11,885 nucleotides of DNA from Patescibacteria group bacterium (GCA_015485715.1 WFTA01000032.1:1-11885); one strand, 5' to 3'; shown: positions 1-9,479, counted from the stretch's first letter. The notes: generated by a model not told the origin, from the letters alone. Program-made: numbers and translations.

Positions 1-9
1 TAATTTAAA

Positions 10-44
10 AATCCAATCCAATAAAAGGGATGGATTATTTTTTT
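10..44 (+). terminator. Rho-independent terminator upstream of rpoB
   Basis: The left arm at 10-19 (AATCCA, bulged A16, TCC) pairs with GGATGGATT at 28-36. This gives nine base pairs with one bulge and an 8-nt loop. A run of seven T follows at 38-44. The placement suggests that it ends transcription of a gene left of the window, so rpoB would start its own transcript. An A-run at 7-11 on the other side means it could also work on the minus strand. I see the structure directly; termination is inferred. Confidence 0.72.
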
Positions 45-73
45 GTGTCTTTAAATAAGTTCTTTTTCATTTT

Positions 74-79
74 TACAAT
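74..79 (+). promoter_or_regulatory. possible -10 element for rpoB
   Basis: TACAAT at 74-79 is one mismatch from the sigma-70 -10 consensus. A start about 7 nt further on would fall near 86, leaving a leader of only 7-8 nt before the rpoB ATG at 94. The -35 candidate at the right distance (TTAAAT, 51-56, 17-nt spacer) is weak. In an AT-rich spacer such hexamers arise by chance. The support is that some promoter is needed between the terminator at 10-44 and rpoB. Confidence 0.35.
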
Positions 80-93
80 TAACCAATAAACAA

Positions 94-3000
94 ATGTCAG
101 GGCGTGTTTTTTTTACCAAGAGCAGAGATCTTATATCCCCCCCAAATCTTATAGAGATTCAAAAAAATTCTTATGAATGGTTTTTTAAAGAAGGACTTAG
201 AGAATTGTTTGAAGAAATATCTCCTATAACAGACTACACAGGAAGAGATTTGGAGCTTTATTTTGGAGATTATTACTTGGATGAACCTAAATTTGACGAA
301 ATAACAGCCAGAGAAAGAAATACAACCTATGAAGCACCTTTGAGGGTTAATGTAAAACTTGTCAACAAAAGAACAAAAAGTGTACAGGAACAGGAAGTGT
401 ATCTTGGAGATTTTCCTCTTATGACTGAAAGAGGAACTTTTGTAATTAATGGTGTAGAAAGAGTAGTTGTTTCTCAGCTCATCAGGTCACCGGGTGTATT
501 TTTTACAAGTGATAATTATAAGGGTAGGAGATATTATGGTGCTAAAATTATTCCTAATAGAGGAGCTTGGCTTGAATTTGAGACCATACCTAAGAGTAAT
601 CTTATCACTGTTAAAATAGATCGTAAAAGAAAAATACCCTTTACTACCCTGCTCCGTGCTTTTGGGTTATCTTCTGATGAAGAGATAATAAAAGCCTTTG
701 ATGGTCTCAATTCAGAGGAGATGGAGTATATACATACAGGAATTGAAAAAGATACTACTAAGAATGAAGCAGAAGGACTCAAAGAAGTGTATAAAAAAAT
801 AAGGCCGGGAGATTTGGCAACAGTGGATAACGCCAAATCTCTTATTTACGCAATGTTTTTCAGGTTTGATAGATATGATTTTGGCAGGGTCGGAAGATAT
901 AAGCTTAATAAAAGGTTTGGACAGAATTTTCCTTTAACCCAAGAGCATAGGGTTTTGAAAGTTGAAGATATAGTAAATGTAGTTAAAGAGATTATCAGAC
1001 TTAATGTATCACAAAAGGAGGCAGATGACGTTGATCATTTGGGTAACAGAAGGGTAAGAGCTATAGGTGAGCTTTTCCAGAGCAAGCTCAGGGTAGGACT
1101 TGCAAGAATGAACAGGATTATAATTGACAGAATGTCGACCAAAGATTTGGCAAGCATCACACCTGCGCAACTTGTCAATTCAAGACCTGTTATTGCTGCC
1201 ATTAAAGAATTTTTTACTTCTTTCCAGCTTTCTCAATTTATGGATCAGATAAACCCTCTGGCAGAGCTGGAACATAAGAGGAGACTATCAGCACTTGGTC
1301 CGGGCGGACTTACCAGAGAGCGGGCAGGTTTTGAAGTAAGAGATGTGCATAGAACACATTATGGAAGGATATGTCCTATTGCAACCTCAGAAGGAGCCAA
1401 TATAGGTCTTATAGGACACCTTGCAACTTATGCAAGATTGAATGAATTTGGGTTTTTAGAAACTCCTTTTATAAAAGTTAAGGATAGAAAGATTACAGGA
1501 GAGATTGAATACCTTGATGCTTTTGAAGAGGAAAAACATATTACAACCATTGCTACATCACCACTTGAGGATGATAATACACTTGCTGATCAGATGATTG
1601 AAGTGAGAAAGTATGGTGAGCCTGAGATGGCACATTCAAGCGAAGTAGAGTATATTGATGTGTCACCAAAGCAGATTATTTCTGTATCTACTTCTCTTAT
1701 ACCATTTTTAGAGCATGATGATGCAACCAGAGCATTGATGGGTACAAACATGCAAAGACAGGCTGTACCGCTGGTTAAGACCGACTCTCCAATTGTGGGT
1801 ACAGGTGCAGAAGAAAAAGCTGCTAGAGATTGCGGCCATTTAATTTTAGCCAAAAAAGGAGGGGTAGTTGAATATGTGGATTCCAATAAAATTATAATTA
1901 GAGAGGATGATGGAGAGACTAGAGAATACAGACTTGGTAAGTTTGTGAGATCCAATATGGCAACCTGTTTGAATCAAAAACCAATTGTAAATAAAGGCGA
2001 TAAAGTAAAAGAGGGAGATGTGATAGCAGATGGTGCTTCTATAGATCATGGAGAGTTGGCACTGGGTGCAAATCTTTTGGTTGCATTTATGTCTTGGGAG
2101 GGTGGTAATTTTGAAGATGCAATTTTAATATCTGAAAGATTGGTTAGAGAAGATGTTTTAACATCTATTCATATTGAAACTTATTCTATAGATGTGAGGG
2201 ATACAAAACTTGGCCCAGAGGTTGTAACAAGAGATATACCTAATATATCAGAAGAAAAGCTGAAAGATCTTGATGAGAACGGTATTATCAGAATAGGCGC
2301 CAATGTTGAGTCAGGAGATATTTTGGTAGGTAAAATATCTCCAAAAGGAGAAGCAGAGCTTACGGCAGAAGAAAGGCTTTTGAGAGCAATTTTTGGTGAA
2401 AAAGCTAAAGAGGTAAAAGATTCTTCTTTATATCTTTCCCATGGTGAAAGAGGAAAAGTGATAGATGTAAAAGTATTCTCCAGAGAAAGTGGAGATAAAT
2501 TAGCATCAGGGGTCATTAAGCAAATAGAGGTAACTATTGCAAATCTTAGAAAAATACAGGTAGGGGATAAGCTTGCAGGAAGACATGGAAACAAGGGTGT
2601 TATATCCAGAATAGTGGCTATAGAAGATATGCCGTTTATGGAAGATGGAACTTCTATAGATGTAATACTTAATCCTTTGGGTATTGCTTCAAGAATGAAT
2701 TTGGGACAAGTTCTTGAACTGCATTTAGGGCTTGCTGCATGGAAACAGGGTATAAAAGTAGCAACCCCTGCCTTGAATGGAGTGCCTGAGGATATTATAA
2801 AACAGGAACTTCGAAAGGTAGGTTTTGAGGAAACTGGTAAAATGAAGCTTATAGACGGAAGAACAGGTGATAAGTTTGAACATCCTGTAACAGTTGGTAT
2901 TATGTATATTCTCAAGTTGAATCACATGGTAGAGGATAAAATTCACCAGAGATCTATTGGTCCGTATTCTTTAGTTACACAACAACCTCTTGGTGGTAAA

Positions 3001-3279
3001 GCTCAATTTGGTGGTCAGAGGTTTGGAGAAATGGAAGTTTGGGCACTTGAAGCTTATGGTGCAGCTTATACTCTGCAGGAAATTTTAACCATTAAATCAG
3101 ATGATGTGCTTGGAAGATCTAAAGCTTATGAAGCTATTATTAAAGGAGAAGATATCAAACACATAAATATACCTGAGTCATTCCATGTTTTGGTAAAAGA
3201 GCTTAAAGGTCTTTGTTTAGATGTAGAACTTCTGAAAAACAACAAACCGGTTGAAGACGATAATATTTATAAGGAATAG
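94..3279 (+). CDS. rpoB: DNA-directed RNA polymerase subunit beta
   Basis: Catalytic beta subunit of RNA polymerase, which pairs with beta' to build the active site and the rifampicin pocket. The fork/Rif region spans residues 378-439, beginning QLSQFMDQ and followed by HKRRLSALGPGG. Further on are NFEDAILISE and the KIQVGDKLAGRHGNKG block at 820-835; its K826 and K834 match the catalytic lysines K1065 and K1073 of E. coli. The C-terminal clamp-contact block has GGKAQFGGQRFGEMEVWALE. At 1061 aa it is well short of E. coli (1342) and lacks the large lineage-specific insertions, as in reduced CPR genomes. Near-invariant positions next to the Rif pocket are substituted (A430, S432, A435, R420; see findings). 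No Shine-Dalgarno precedes the ATG. The start is chosen because the N-terminus (FFTKSRDLISPPNLIEIQ) aligns with family starts. rpoC follows after 40 nt. Confidence 0.98.
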   Translation: MSGRVFFTKSRDLISPPNLIEIQKNSYEWFFKEGLRELFEEISPITDYTGRDLELYFGDYYLDEPKFDEITARERNTTYEAPLRVNVKLVNKRTKSVQEQEVYLGDFPLMTERGTFVINGVERVVVSQLIRSPGVFFTSDNYKGRRYYGAKIIPNRGAWLEFETIPKSNLITVKIDRKRKIPFTTLLRAFGLSSDEEIIKAFDGLNSEEMEYIHTGIEKDTTKNEAEGLKEVYKKIRPGDLATVDNAKSLIYAMFFRFDRYDFGRVGRYKLNKRFGQNFPLTQEHRVLKVEDIVNVVKEIIRLNVSQKEADDVDHLGNRRVRAIGELFQSKLRVGLARMNRIIIDRMSTKDLASITPAQLVNSRPVIAAIKEFFTSFQLSQFMDQINPLAELEHKRRLSALGPGGLTRERAGFEVRDVHRTHYGRICPIATSEGANIGLIGHLATYARLNEFGFLETPFIKVKDRKITGEIEYLDAFEEEKHITTIATSPLEDDNTLADQMIEVRKYGEPEMAHSSEVEYIDVSPKQIISVSTSLIPFLEHDDATRALMGTNMQRQAVPLVKTDSPIVGTGAEEKAARDCGHLILAKKGGVVEYVDSNKIIIREDDGETREYRLGKFVRSNMATCLNQKPIVNKGDKVKEGDVIADGASIDHGELALGANLLVAFMSWEGGNFEDAILISERLVREDVLTSIHIETYSIDVRDTKLGPEVVTRDIPNISEEKLKDLDENGIIRIGANVESGDILVGKISPKGEAELTAEERLLRAIFGEKAKEVKDSSLYLSHGERGKVIDVKVFSRESGDKLASGVIKQIEVTIANLRKIQVGDKLAGRHGNKGVISRIVAIEDMPFMEDGTSIDVILNPLGIASRMNLGQVLELHLGLAAWKQGIKVATPALNGVPEDIIKQELRKVGFEETGKMKLIDGRTGDKFEHPVTVGIMYILKLNHMVEDKIHQRSIGPYSLVTQQPLGGKAQFGGQRFGEMEVWALEAYGAAYTLQEILTIKSDDVLGRSKAYEAIIKGEDIKHINIPESFHVLVKELKGLCLDVELLKNNKPVEDDNIYKE

Positions 3280-3285
3280 CATATT

Positions 3286-3306
3286 GAATAGTGAATTAAG
3301 AATTAA
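3286..3306 (+). repeat. short GAATTAA direct repeats in rpoB-rpoC gap
   Basis: The 40-nt gap contains GAATA (3286-3290) and then two head-to-tail copies of GAATTAA (3293-3299 and 3300-3306). They end 13 nt before the rpoC ATG and contain no ribosome binding motif. This could be chance AT-rich sequence or the remains of a small tandem repeat. Confidence 0.4.
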
Positions 3307-3319
3307 AAATTTATAGTAT

Positions 3320-6300
3320 ATGCCTGTAAAAACCCTACTCCCCCAAAAAGAAAGAAGAGTTATAGATTTTGATGCCATCCGTCTCAAGATAGCTTCTCCT
3401 GAGGAGATACTCAGTTGGTCTCATGGTGAGGTGACAAAGCCCGAGACTATCAATTACAGGACTCAAAGAGCTGAAAAAGATGGTCTTTTTGATGAAAGAA
3501 TATTTGGCCCTACCAGAGATTTTGAATGTTATTGTGGAAAGTATAAAAGGATAAGATATAAAGGTATTGTGTGTGAAAAGTGTGGTGTTGAAGTAACACG
3601 TTCTATTGTTAGAAGGGAAAGAATGGGACATATATCTCTGGCCAGTCCTGTGACCCATATTTGGTTTCTTAAGGGTGTTCCTTCAAGAATAGGACTTCTG
3701 CTTGATTTGTCAGTACATGATCTTGAAAAAGTTGTTTATTTTGCCAGCTATATTATTACCGGTGTGAATGAGGATTTGAGGCAAAAAGCTATTAATCAGG
3801 TTAAAGATGAATACAAACAAAAAAAATCACAAATAGAGTCTGATTTCAAACAGAAGATAAGCAGGGTCAAGGGTGATGGAAGCTTGGACACAAAGCAGAA
3901 GCAAGAACAAATTAAAACCTTGGAAGAATCTTTGGAAAAAGAACTCGAGATGCTTTCAGATGCCAAAGATACAGCTTTAAAGGAGTTGTCAGAACTTAGA
4001 GTGAAGCAGATAATTTCTGAATCCACTTATTTTGATTTGTCAGTAAAATATGGACATATTTTTGATGCAAAAATTGGTGCTGAGGCAATTAAACAACTTC
4101 TTGAAGAAATAGATTTGGAAGATTTGGTGAGAGATTTGGAAAATAGACTCAAATCTACCCCAAAATCTCAGATTAAGAAAATAAACAAAAGGTTAAAAAT
4201 AGCTAAGAATCTACTTAAAAATAATTTAAGGCCTGAGTGGATGGTACTTACAGTAATTCCAGTTATCCCTCCAGAACTCAGACCCATGGTTCCGCTTGAC
4301 GGCACCAGATTTGCAACATCTGATTTAAATGATTTGTATAGAAGAGTTATCAATAGAAACAATCGATTAAAAAAACTTTTGGATTTAAATGCTCCTGAAG
4401 TTATCATTAGGAATGAGAAGAGGATGCTGCAGGAAGCTGTAGACGCTCTGCTTGATAACTCTGCCAGACAAGGTAAGACTGTTGCGGCTTCTACAGGACA
4501 AAAGAGACCACTTAAATCTCTGGCCGACTCTTTGAAAGGTAAACAGGGAAGATTCAGACAAAATCTTCTTGGTAAAAGGACGGATTACTCGGCCAGATCT
4601 GTAATTGTGGTTGGACCACATTTAAAGCTCAACCAGTGCGGTATACCCAAGATAATGGCTCTTGAGCTTTTCAAGCCATTTATTATTTCTCAGCTTATCA
4701 GAAGAGAGATAGTACATAACATTAAATCAGCATCAAGATTTATAGAAAGTGGTGCGCCCGAAGTTTGGGATATTTTGGAAGAAATTGTAAGGAATTCATT
4801 TGTTCTTCTCAACAGAGCTCCTACTCTTCACAGGCTTAGTATACAGGCATTTCAGCCAATATTGATCGAAGGTAAAGCTATTCAACTGCATCCGCTTGTG
4901 TGCCCGCCATTTAATGCTGACTTTGACGGAGACCAGATGGCGGTTCACCTTCCTCTCACTAAGGAAGCAAGAGAAGAAGCAGAAAAAATGATGCTGTCAG
5001 TTAATAATCTGCTAAAACCTGCAAACGGCAACCCCATTATCAAACCTCACCAAGATATTATATGGGGTGCATATTATCTTACTTATATCCCTTCAAGATT
5101 TAATGAAAATGGTGATGATGTGGAGTCTTTGGACGAGAAAAACCTTAAATATTATGCAAGCAAGGATGAGGTTGTTCTTGCTTATGATAATAAATATATT
5201 AAACTGCAAGAACCTGTTAGTGTAAGGATAAATGGTAAAAGAGTAATAACTACAGCTGGTAGAATTATATTTAATTCAGTCATTCCTGAAGGTATTAAAT
5301 ATATAAACGAAACAATGACAAGCAGCAGGTTATCACAACTCGTCTCACAAATTATTTTGGAAAAAGATAGAGAAACGTCTGTTAAATTTTTAGATGATTT
5401 AAAGGATTTGAGTTTCAAGTATCTGACAAGATCTGGACTATCTTGGGCTATGAGTGATTTGCCTGATATCCCTGAGAAAGAAGAGATATTAAAGCAAGTA
5501 GAAGCAGAAGTTCAAGAGGTTAATAGACAGTATGAGGATGGTCTTTTGACAAGGGATGAGAGACATATGAAAGTTATCAATCTCTGGATGGAGGCCAAAG
5601 ACAAAGTAGCTGCACTTATAAGGAAAAATATAGACAAGGAGAGCCCTGTCTATACTGTAATTGATTCAAAAGCCAGAGGGTCATGGGAGCAGATAACTCA
5701 GATGGCTGGTATGAAGGGAAACGTAGTAAATCCATCAGGTATGTTTATAGAGTTGCCGGTTAGATCTTCATTTAAAGAGGGATTGAACGTGCTTGAATAC
5801 TTTATTTCTACTCATGGAGCCAGAAAGGGACTTTCAGATACAGCCCTCAAGACAGCAAATGCAGGGTATTTGACCAGAAGGTTGATAGATGTGGCTCAGG
5901 ATATTATAGTAGATGAGGAGGATTGTGGAGATGAGGAGGGGTTTGATATATTCAGATCTGAATCTCAAGAAATGAATCTGAAGTTTGTAGGGAGGTTGCG
6001 TGGAAGGTTTCTGGCAGATGATGTAAAAGATCCAAATTCAGGAGAGATAATAGCACAGAGAGGAACATTAGTGGATGATAAATTAGCTAAAAAGATAGAT
6101 GAATCAGGAGTAGAAGCTGTAAAAATAAGGTCTATTATGACATGTAAATCACTTTACAGGGTTTGTCAAAAGTGTTATGGATGGGATATGAGTTATAACA
6201 GGCTGGTTGAATTGGGTACAGCAGTTGGTGTAATGGCTGCTCAAAGTATTGGAGAACCCGGAACTCAGTTGACGATGAGAACTTTCCATACAGGTGGTGT

Positions 6301-7267
6301 GGCTGGTGTTGATATTACAGCCGGTCTCCCAAGAGTAGAGGAAATTTTTGAGGCAAGATCTATTAAAAATCCTGCAATAATTGCCCCTTTTGATGGTCAG
6401 GTATTTGTGAAATATGATCAGGTTACAAGGCAAAAAACAGTAAAAATAAAAGGAAACAAAATTAGTTATGAGATTATAAAGGCAAGTCAGGATGATCTTG
6501 ACAGGCTGGAAGTAAAAGACGGTCAAAAGGTTAAAAAAGGACAGCTTTTATATGTAGACAAGGATAAAAACGAGATTACATCACCTATTGCTGGTGAAGT
6601 AATGGTTTCAGAAGAAGGTAGTGATGTTGTGATCAAAATTGCTTCTTCCAGAGAGACAGAAAAAGAATTTCAGATTCCTCAAGGCTTTGGTTTGTTGGTA
6701 GAAGACGGGGATTTAGTATCAAAAGGAGATCCTATTACAGAAGGCAGTGTTGATCTTCATGAGTTATATCATCTAAAAGGTATTAATGCTGTAAGAAGAT
6801 ATGTATTAAAAGAAATATTGAGAATTTATACTTCACAGGGTCAGGATTTAAACGAGAAGCATATCGAGATTATTATAAGAAAAATGTTTTCCAGAGCTTT
6901 GATAGATAATCCGGGAGATACAGAATTTTTACCCGGAGAGATTGTGGAACTTGGTAAGGCAATAGAGGAAAACAGAAAAGTAAGAGAAGCCGGCAAAAAA
7001 GAGGCAACATATTTTAGGCTTCTTATGGGAATCACTAATGTGTCTTTGACAATAGATAGCTGGCTCTCTGCCGCATCTTTTCAGGAGACAGCAAGGGTTT
7101 TAATAGATGCAGCTACATCAGGCAAGATTGATTACCTTAGGGGGCTAAAGGAAAATGTGATAATAGGAAGATTGATTCCTTCTGGTACTGGATTCAGAAA
7201 AAGACTTCAACAAGAGCAAGAACAAATATCAGATGACAAGTCTCAGATAGAGCAAAACGAAGAGTGA
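3320..7267 (+). CDS. rpoC: DNA-directed RNA polymerase subunit beta'
   Basis: Largest RNA polymerase subunit, holding the catalytic magnesium. The N-terminal zinc ribbon uses C70, C72, C85 and C88, the same numbers as in E. coli, which supports the chosen ATG. The Mg-binding NADFDGD motif has Asp534, Asp536 and Asp538. The second zinc site is C869, C942, C949 and C952. The bridge helix/trigger loop region at 971-993 (AAQSIGEPGTQLTMRTFHTGG) keeps M986, R987 and H990. Between Y144 and Y244 there is a charged helical insertion of about 70 residues relative to E. coli. The protein ends in a Gln/Glu-rich tail after GTGFRKR. Length is 1315 aa. No Shine-Dalgarno precedes the start. The stop is TGA, while glycine and tryptophan use normal codons throughout. 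It is probably co-transcribed with rpoB. Confidence 0.98.
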   Translation: MPVKTLLPQKERRVIDFDAIRLKIASPEEILSWSHGEVTKPETINYRTQRAEKDGLFDERIFGPTRDFECYCGKYKRIRYKGIVCEKCGVEVTRSIVRRERMGHISLASPVTHIWFLKGVPSRIGLLLDLSVHDLEKVVYFASYIITGVNEDLRQKAINQVKDEYKQKKSQIESDFKQKISRVKGDGSLDTKQKQEQIKTLEESLEKELEMLSDAKDTALKELSELRVKQIISESTYFDLSVKYGHIFDAKIGAEAIKQLLEEIDLEDLVRDLENRLKSTPKSQIKKINKRLKIAKNLLKNNLRPEWMVLTVIPVIPPELRPMVPLDGTRFATSDLNDLYRRVINRNNRLKKLLDLNAPEVIIRNEKRMLQEAVDALLDNSARQGKTVAASTGQKRPLKSLADSLKGKQGRFRQNLLGKRTDYSARSVIVVGPHLKLNQCGIPKIMALELFKPFIISQLIRREIVHNIKSASRFIESGAPEVWDILEEIVRNSFVLLNRAPTLHRLSIQAFQPILIEGKAIQLHPLVCPPFNADFDGDQMAVHLPLTKEAREEAEKMMLSVNNLLKPANGNPIIKPHQDIIWGAYYLTYIPSRFNENGDDVESLDEKNLKYYASKDEVVLAYDNKYIKLQEPVSVRINGKRVITTAGRIIFNSVIPEGIKYINETMTSSRLSQLVSQIILEKDRETSVKFLDDLKDLSFKYLTRSGLSWAMSDLPDIPEKEEILKQVEAEVQEVNRQYEDGLLTRDERHMKVINLWMEAKDKVAALIRKNIDKESPVYTVIDSKARGSWEQITQMAGMKGNVVNPSGMFIELPVRSSFKEGLNVLEYFISTHGARKGLSDTALKTANAGYLTRRLIDVAQDIIVDEEDCGDEEGFDIFRSESQEMNLKFVGRLRGRFLADDVKDPNSGEIIAQRGTLVDDKLAKKIDESGVEAVKIRSIMTCKSLYRVCQKCYGWDMSYNRLVELGTAVGVMAAQSIGEPGTQLTMRTFHTGGVAGVDITAGLPRVEEIFEARSIKNPAIIAPFDGQVFVKYDQVTRQKTVKIKGNKISYEIIKASQDDLDRLEVKDGQKVKKGQLLYVDKDKNEITSPIAGEVMVSEEGSDVVIKIASSRETEKEFQIPQGFGLLVEDGDLVSKGDPITEGSVDLHELYHLKGINAVRRYVLKEILRIYTSQGQDLNEKHIEIIIRKMFSRALIDNPGDTEFLPGEIVELGKAIEENRKVREAGKKEATYFRLLMGITNVSLTIDSWLSAASFQETARVLIDAATSGKIDYLRGLKENVIIGRLIPSGTGFRKRLQQEQEQISDDKSQIEQNEE

Positions 7268-7271
7268 TCAT

Positions 7272-7285
7272 ATAAAATATTTTAT
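7272..7285. repeat. 14-bp AT-only palindrome in rpoC-ftsK gap
   Basis: ATAAAATATTTTAT is a perfect palindrome lying between the rpoC stop and the ftsK ATG at 7296. With no G/C pairs and no loop it is a poor RNA hairpin. It could be a protein-binding site or simply AT-rich chance. Confidence 0.35.
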
Positions 7286-7295
7286 CTTAATTAAA

Positions 7296-9479
7296 ATGGC
7301 CAGAGTCAGGAAAAAAGACAACGATCAAAAGAGCCAAGAAGTTAAAAAAAGTATATATCTTATCCTGCTGATAGTTTTTGGTATTATTTCTATCCTTGCC
7401 TTGTTTAATCAAGCAGGTATTATAGGAAAGGGATGGGCTTATATTTTAACCAAGCTTTTTGGCTGGGGTGATTTTTTAGTGCCCGTAATACTTTTTACTC
7501 TAGGATGGGCGATATACAGATCTTTTTCACCTGAGAGGCTAAAAGAAGTAAATTATTTGGAGGTTCTTTTGTTGCTCTTAAGTGGATTTGGAATTCTGCA
7601 TTGGACACAAGCACCTGATAATATGATTGCGGCAATAGCTGACGGTAAAGGTGGTGGGGTATTTGGTTTAATATTGGCTTTACCTCTTTATACCATATTT
7701 GGACGCATAGGAAGTCTGGTGGTTCTTGTTGCATTATTTCTGATTTCTGTAGTGATTGTTTTCAATATTTCAATAAATAAGATTGTGGTTGAAAATTGGA
7801 TATATAAGTTATTTATCAGGATTAAAAATCAGATTATTTATCTAAAATACAGAAATAATTCAAAGGAGAATCAATATAATGAGGAAATTAATGAAGATGA
7901 TGAACGCGAGGAAGTGTATGATGAAGAAGAAGATAATGAAGATGAAGAAGAGGATGAAGAAGACAGTGAAGATGACGATATAAAGGAGGAGGTACAGGAA
8001 GAGATAGAGGTATTTAAGGTAAAAAAAGTTGAGAAGAAAAAAATAAATATTCCTGTTAGCATTCTGGGTACAGATGACAGAAAACCTAATTCTGGAGATA
8101 TAAAAGCTAATCAGCAGATTATCAAAAAAACTCTTGCCAATTTTGGTATTGAAGTTGAAATGGGAGAAGTAAATGTAGGTCCTACCATTACCCAGTATAC
8201 TTTAAAACCTGCTCAGGGGGTAAAGCTTACTCAAATCACTACCCTACATAATGACTTAGCGCTGGCTCTTGCTGCTCATCCTATTAGAATAGAAGCACCT
8301 ATACCGGGAAAATCATTGGTGGGTATAGAAGTACCTAATAAATCAGTAGCCATAGTATCTCTGAAAGATTTACTATCAAGTTCTGAATTTAAGAACAGAA
8401 AATCAAATCTTTCAATTCCACTTGGTAAAACTGTTGCTGGTAAACCTTTTATTACTTCTTTGAATGATATGCCCCATCTGCTTATTGCAGGAGCCACAGG
8501 ATCAGGTAAGTCCATAGCTCTTAATTCAATGATCATCAGTTTGATGTACCAAAATCAGCCATCTGATTTGAAATTTATTCTTATTGATCCTAAGAAGGTT
8601 GAACTCTCCCTGTATAGAGATATACCATATCTTTTAACTCCCGTAATTACAGAAAACAAAAAGACAGTAGGAGCACTCAGGTGGGCTGTAAATGAGATGG
8701 AGAGGAGATATACTATACTTTCTCACAAGGCTTTAAGGCATATTTCAGAGTATAATGAAATGGTAAATGAAGATGATAAACTTCCTTATATTGTAATAGT
8801 TATAGATGAGCTATCCGAACTTATGACTGTCATGGCAAATGAAGTTGAGAGTTTGATAGTGAGAATAGCACAAAAAGCCAGAGCAGTGGGTATACATTTA
8901 GTGGTTGCAACACAGAGACCGTCAGTAGATGTGATAACAGGATTGATAAAGGCAAATATACCTGCCAGAGTAGCTTTTAGTGTGGCTTCAATTGTTGATT
9001 CCAGAACCATTATAGATACAGCAGGAGCTGAGAAATTATTGGGAAAGGGAGACATGCTCTATGTTCATCCTGACCTTTCCAAACCAAAAAGATTACAAGG
9101 TACTTATGTCTCAAACAGGGACGTCAAATCAGTTACAGCTTATGTAAAATCTCAGGGATTGCCCGAATATATGGAAGATATAGAGTTACAGACTCAAAGC
9201 GAATACGAAGGGTCTGGTGAGTGGGGTGAAGATGAAGAGTTAATAGAGAAAGCAAAAGAGGTTATTATACAGACAGGCAGGGCCTCAGCTACTTTACTTC
9301 AAAGAAGATTAGGTGTAGGATATCCACGAGCAGCAAGAATAATAGATATTTTGGAAGAGCAGGGATTTGTAGGTCCTCCTGAAGGATCCAAACCAAGAGA
9401 GATTCTTGTAAGTAAAGAGGAATATTACAGTAAAGATCGTGAGAGGGTAGAGGAAAATGAGGAATTAGAGGAAAAATAA
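7296..9479 (+). CDS. ftsK: DNA translocase FtsK/SpoIIIE
   Basis: Septum-anchored ATP-driven DNA pump that moves chromosome DNA during division. The N-terminus has about four hydrophobic segments (roughly residues 20-38, 58-76, 86-102 and 121-158). A short linker contains a very acidic low-complexity tract (about 196-238). The motor has Walker A GATGSGKS at 399-406 and a Walker B region VIVIDEL with D504 and E505. A C-terminal winged-helix gamma domain (about 650-710, including LLQRRLGVGYPRAARIID and GSKPREIL) is the part that reads polar DNA motifs in this family. All domains are present, so this is a full-length translocase with a short linker (727 aa against 1329 in E. coli). The start has no Shine-Dalgarno. 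It follows rpoC by 28 nt, which suggests one transcript or a promoter in the AT-rich gap. Confidence 0.96.
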   Translation: MARVRKKDNDQKSQEVKKSIYLILLIVFGIISILALFNQAGIIGKGWAYILTKLFGWGDFLVPVILFTLGWAIYRSFSPERLKEVNYLEVLLLLLSGFGILHWTQAPDNMIAAIADGKGGGVFGLILALPLYTIFGRIGSLVVLVALFLISVVIVFNISINKIVVENWIYKLFIRIKNQIIYLKYRNNSKENQYNEEINEDDEREEVYDEEEDNEDEEEDEEDSEDDDIKEEVQEEIEVFKVKKVEKKKINIPVSILGTDDRKPNSGDIKANQQIIKKTLANFGIEVEMGEVNVGPTITQYTLKPAQGVKLTQITTLHNDLALALAAHPIRIEAPIPGKSLVGIEVPNKSVAIVSLKDLLSSSEFKNRKSNLSIPLGKTVAGKPFITSLNDMPHLLIAGATGSGKSIALNSMIISLMYQNQPSDLKFILIDPKKVELSLYRDIPYLLTPVITENKKTVGALRWAVNEMERRYTILSHKALRHISEYNEMVNEDDKLPYIVIVIDELSELMTVMANEVESLIVRIAQKARAVGIHLVVATQRPSVDVITGLIKANIPARVAFSVASIVDSRTIIDTAGAEKLLGKGDMLYVHPDLSKPKRLQGTYVSNRDVKSVTAYVKSQGLPEYMEDIELQTQSEYEGSGEWGEDEELIEKAKEVIIQTGRASATLLQRRLGVGYPRAARIIDILEEQGFVGPPEGSKPREILVSKEEYYSKDRERVEENEELEEK
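7866..8000 (+). repeat. purine-rich GAA/GAT low-complexity tract in ftsK
   Basis: Imperfect GAA/GAT/GAG triplets run almost without interruption, encoding the Glu/Asp-rich linker of FtsK. The + strand is nearly all purine. The reading frame is intact. Triplet runs like this are prone to slippage, so their length may vary between strains. A serine-rich antisense frame here is only the shadow of this bias. Confidence 0.75.

Noticed and set aside
2181..2915. A 244-codon open frame on the minus strand inside rpoB
   Set aside because: It lies wholly within the conserved rpoB coding region, its product is a low-complexity Ser/Pro/Ile-rich sequence, and it shows no recognisable family. It is a shadow of rpoB codon use.
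3312..3317. TATAGT as a -10 element for rpoC
   Set aside because: It ends 2 nt before the rpoC ATG, so a transcript from it would start inside the gene and miss the start codon.
7265..7267. TGA at the end of rpoC as a recoded glycine codon, as in Gracilibacteria
   Set aside because: No in-frame TGA occurs inside any gene here, glycine uses GGN codons, and RpoC already has a complete C-terminus at this point.
7871..8062. A serine-repeat protein on the minus strand within ftsK
   Set aside because: It is the reverse complement of the GAA/GAT tract that codes for the acidic FtsK linker.
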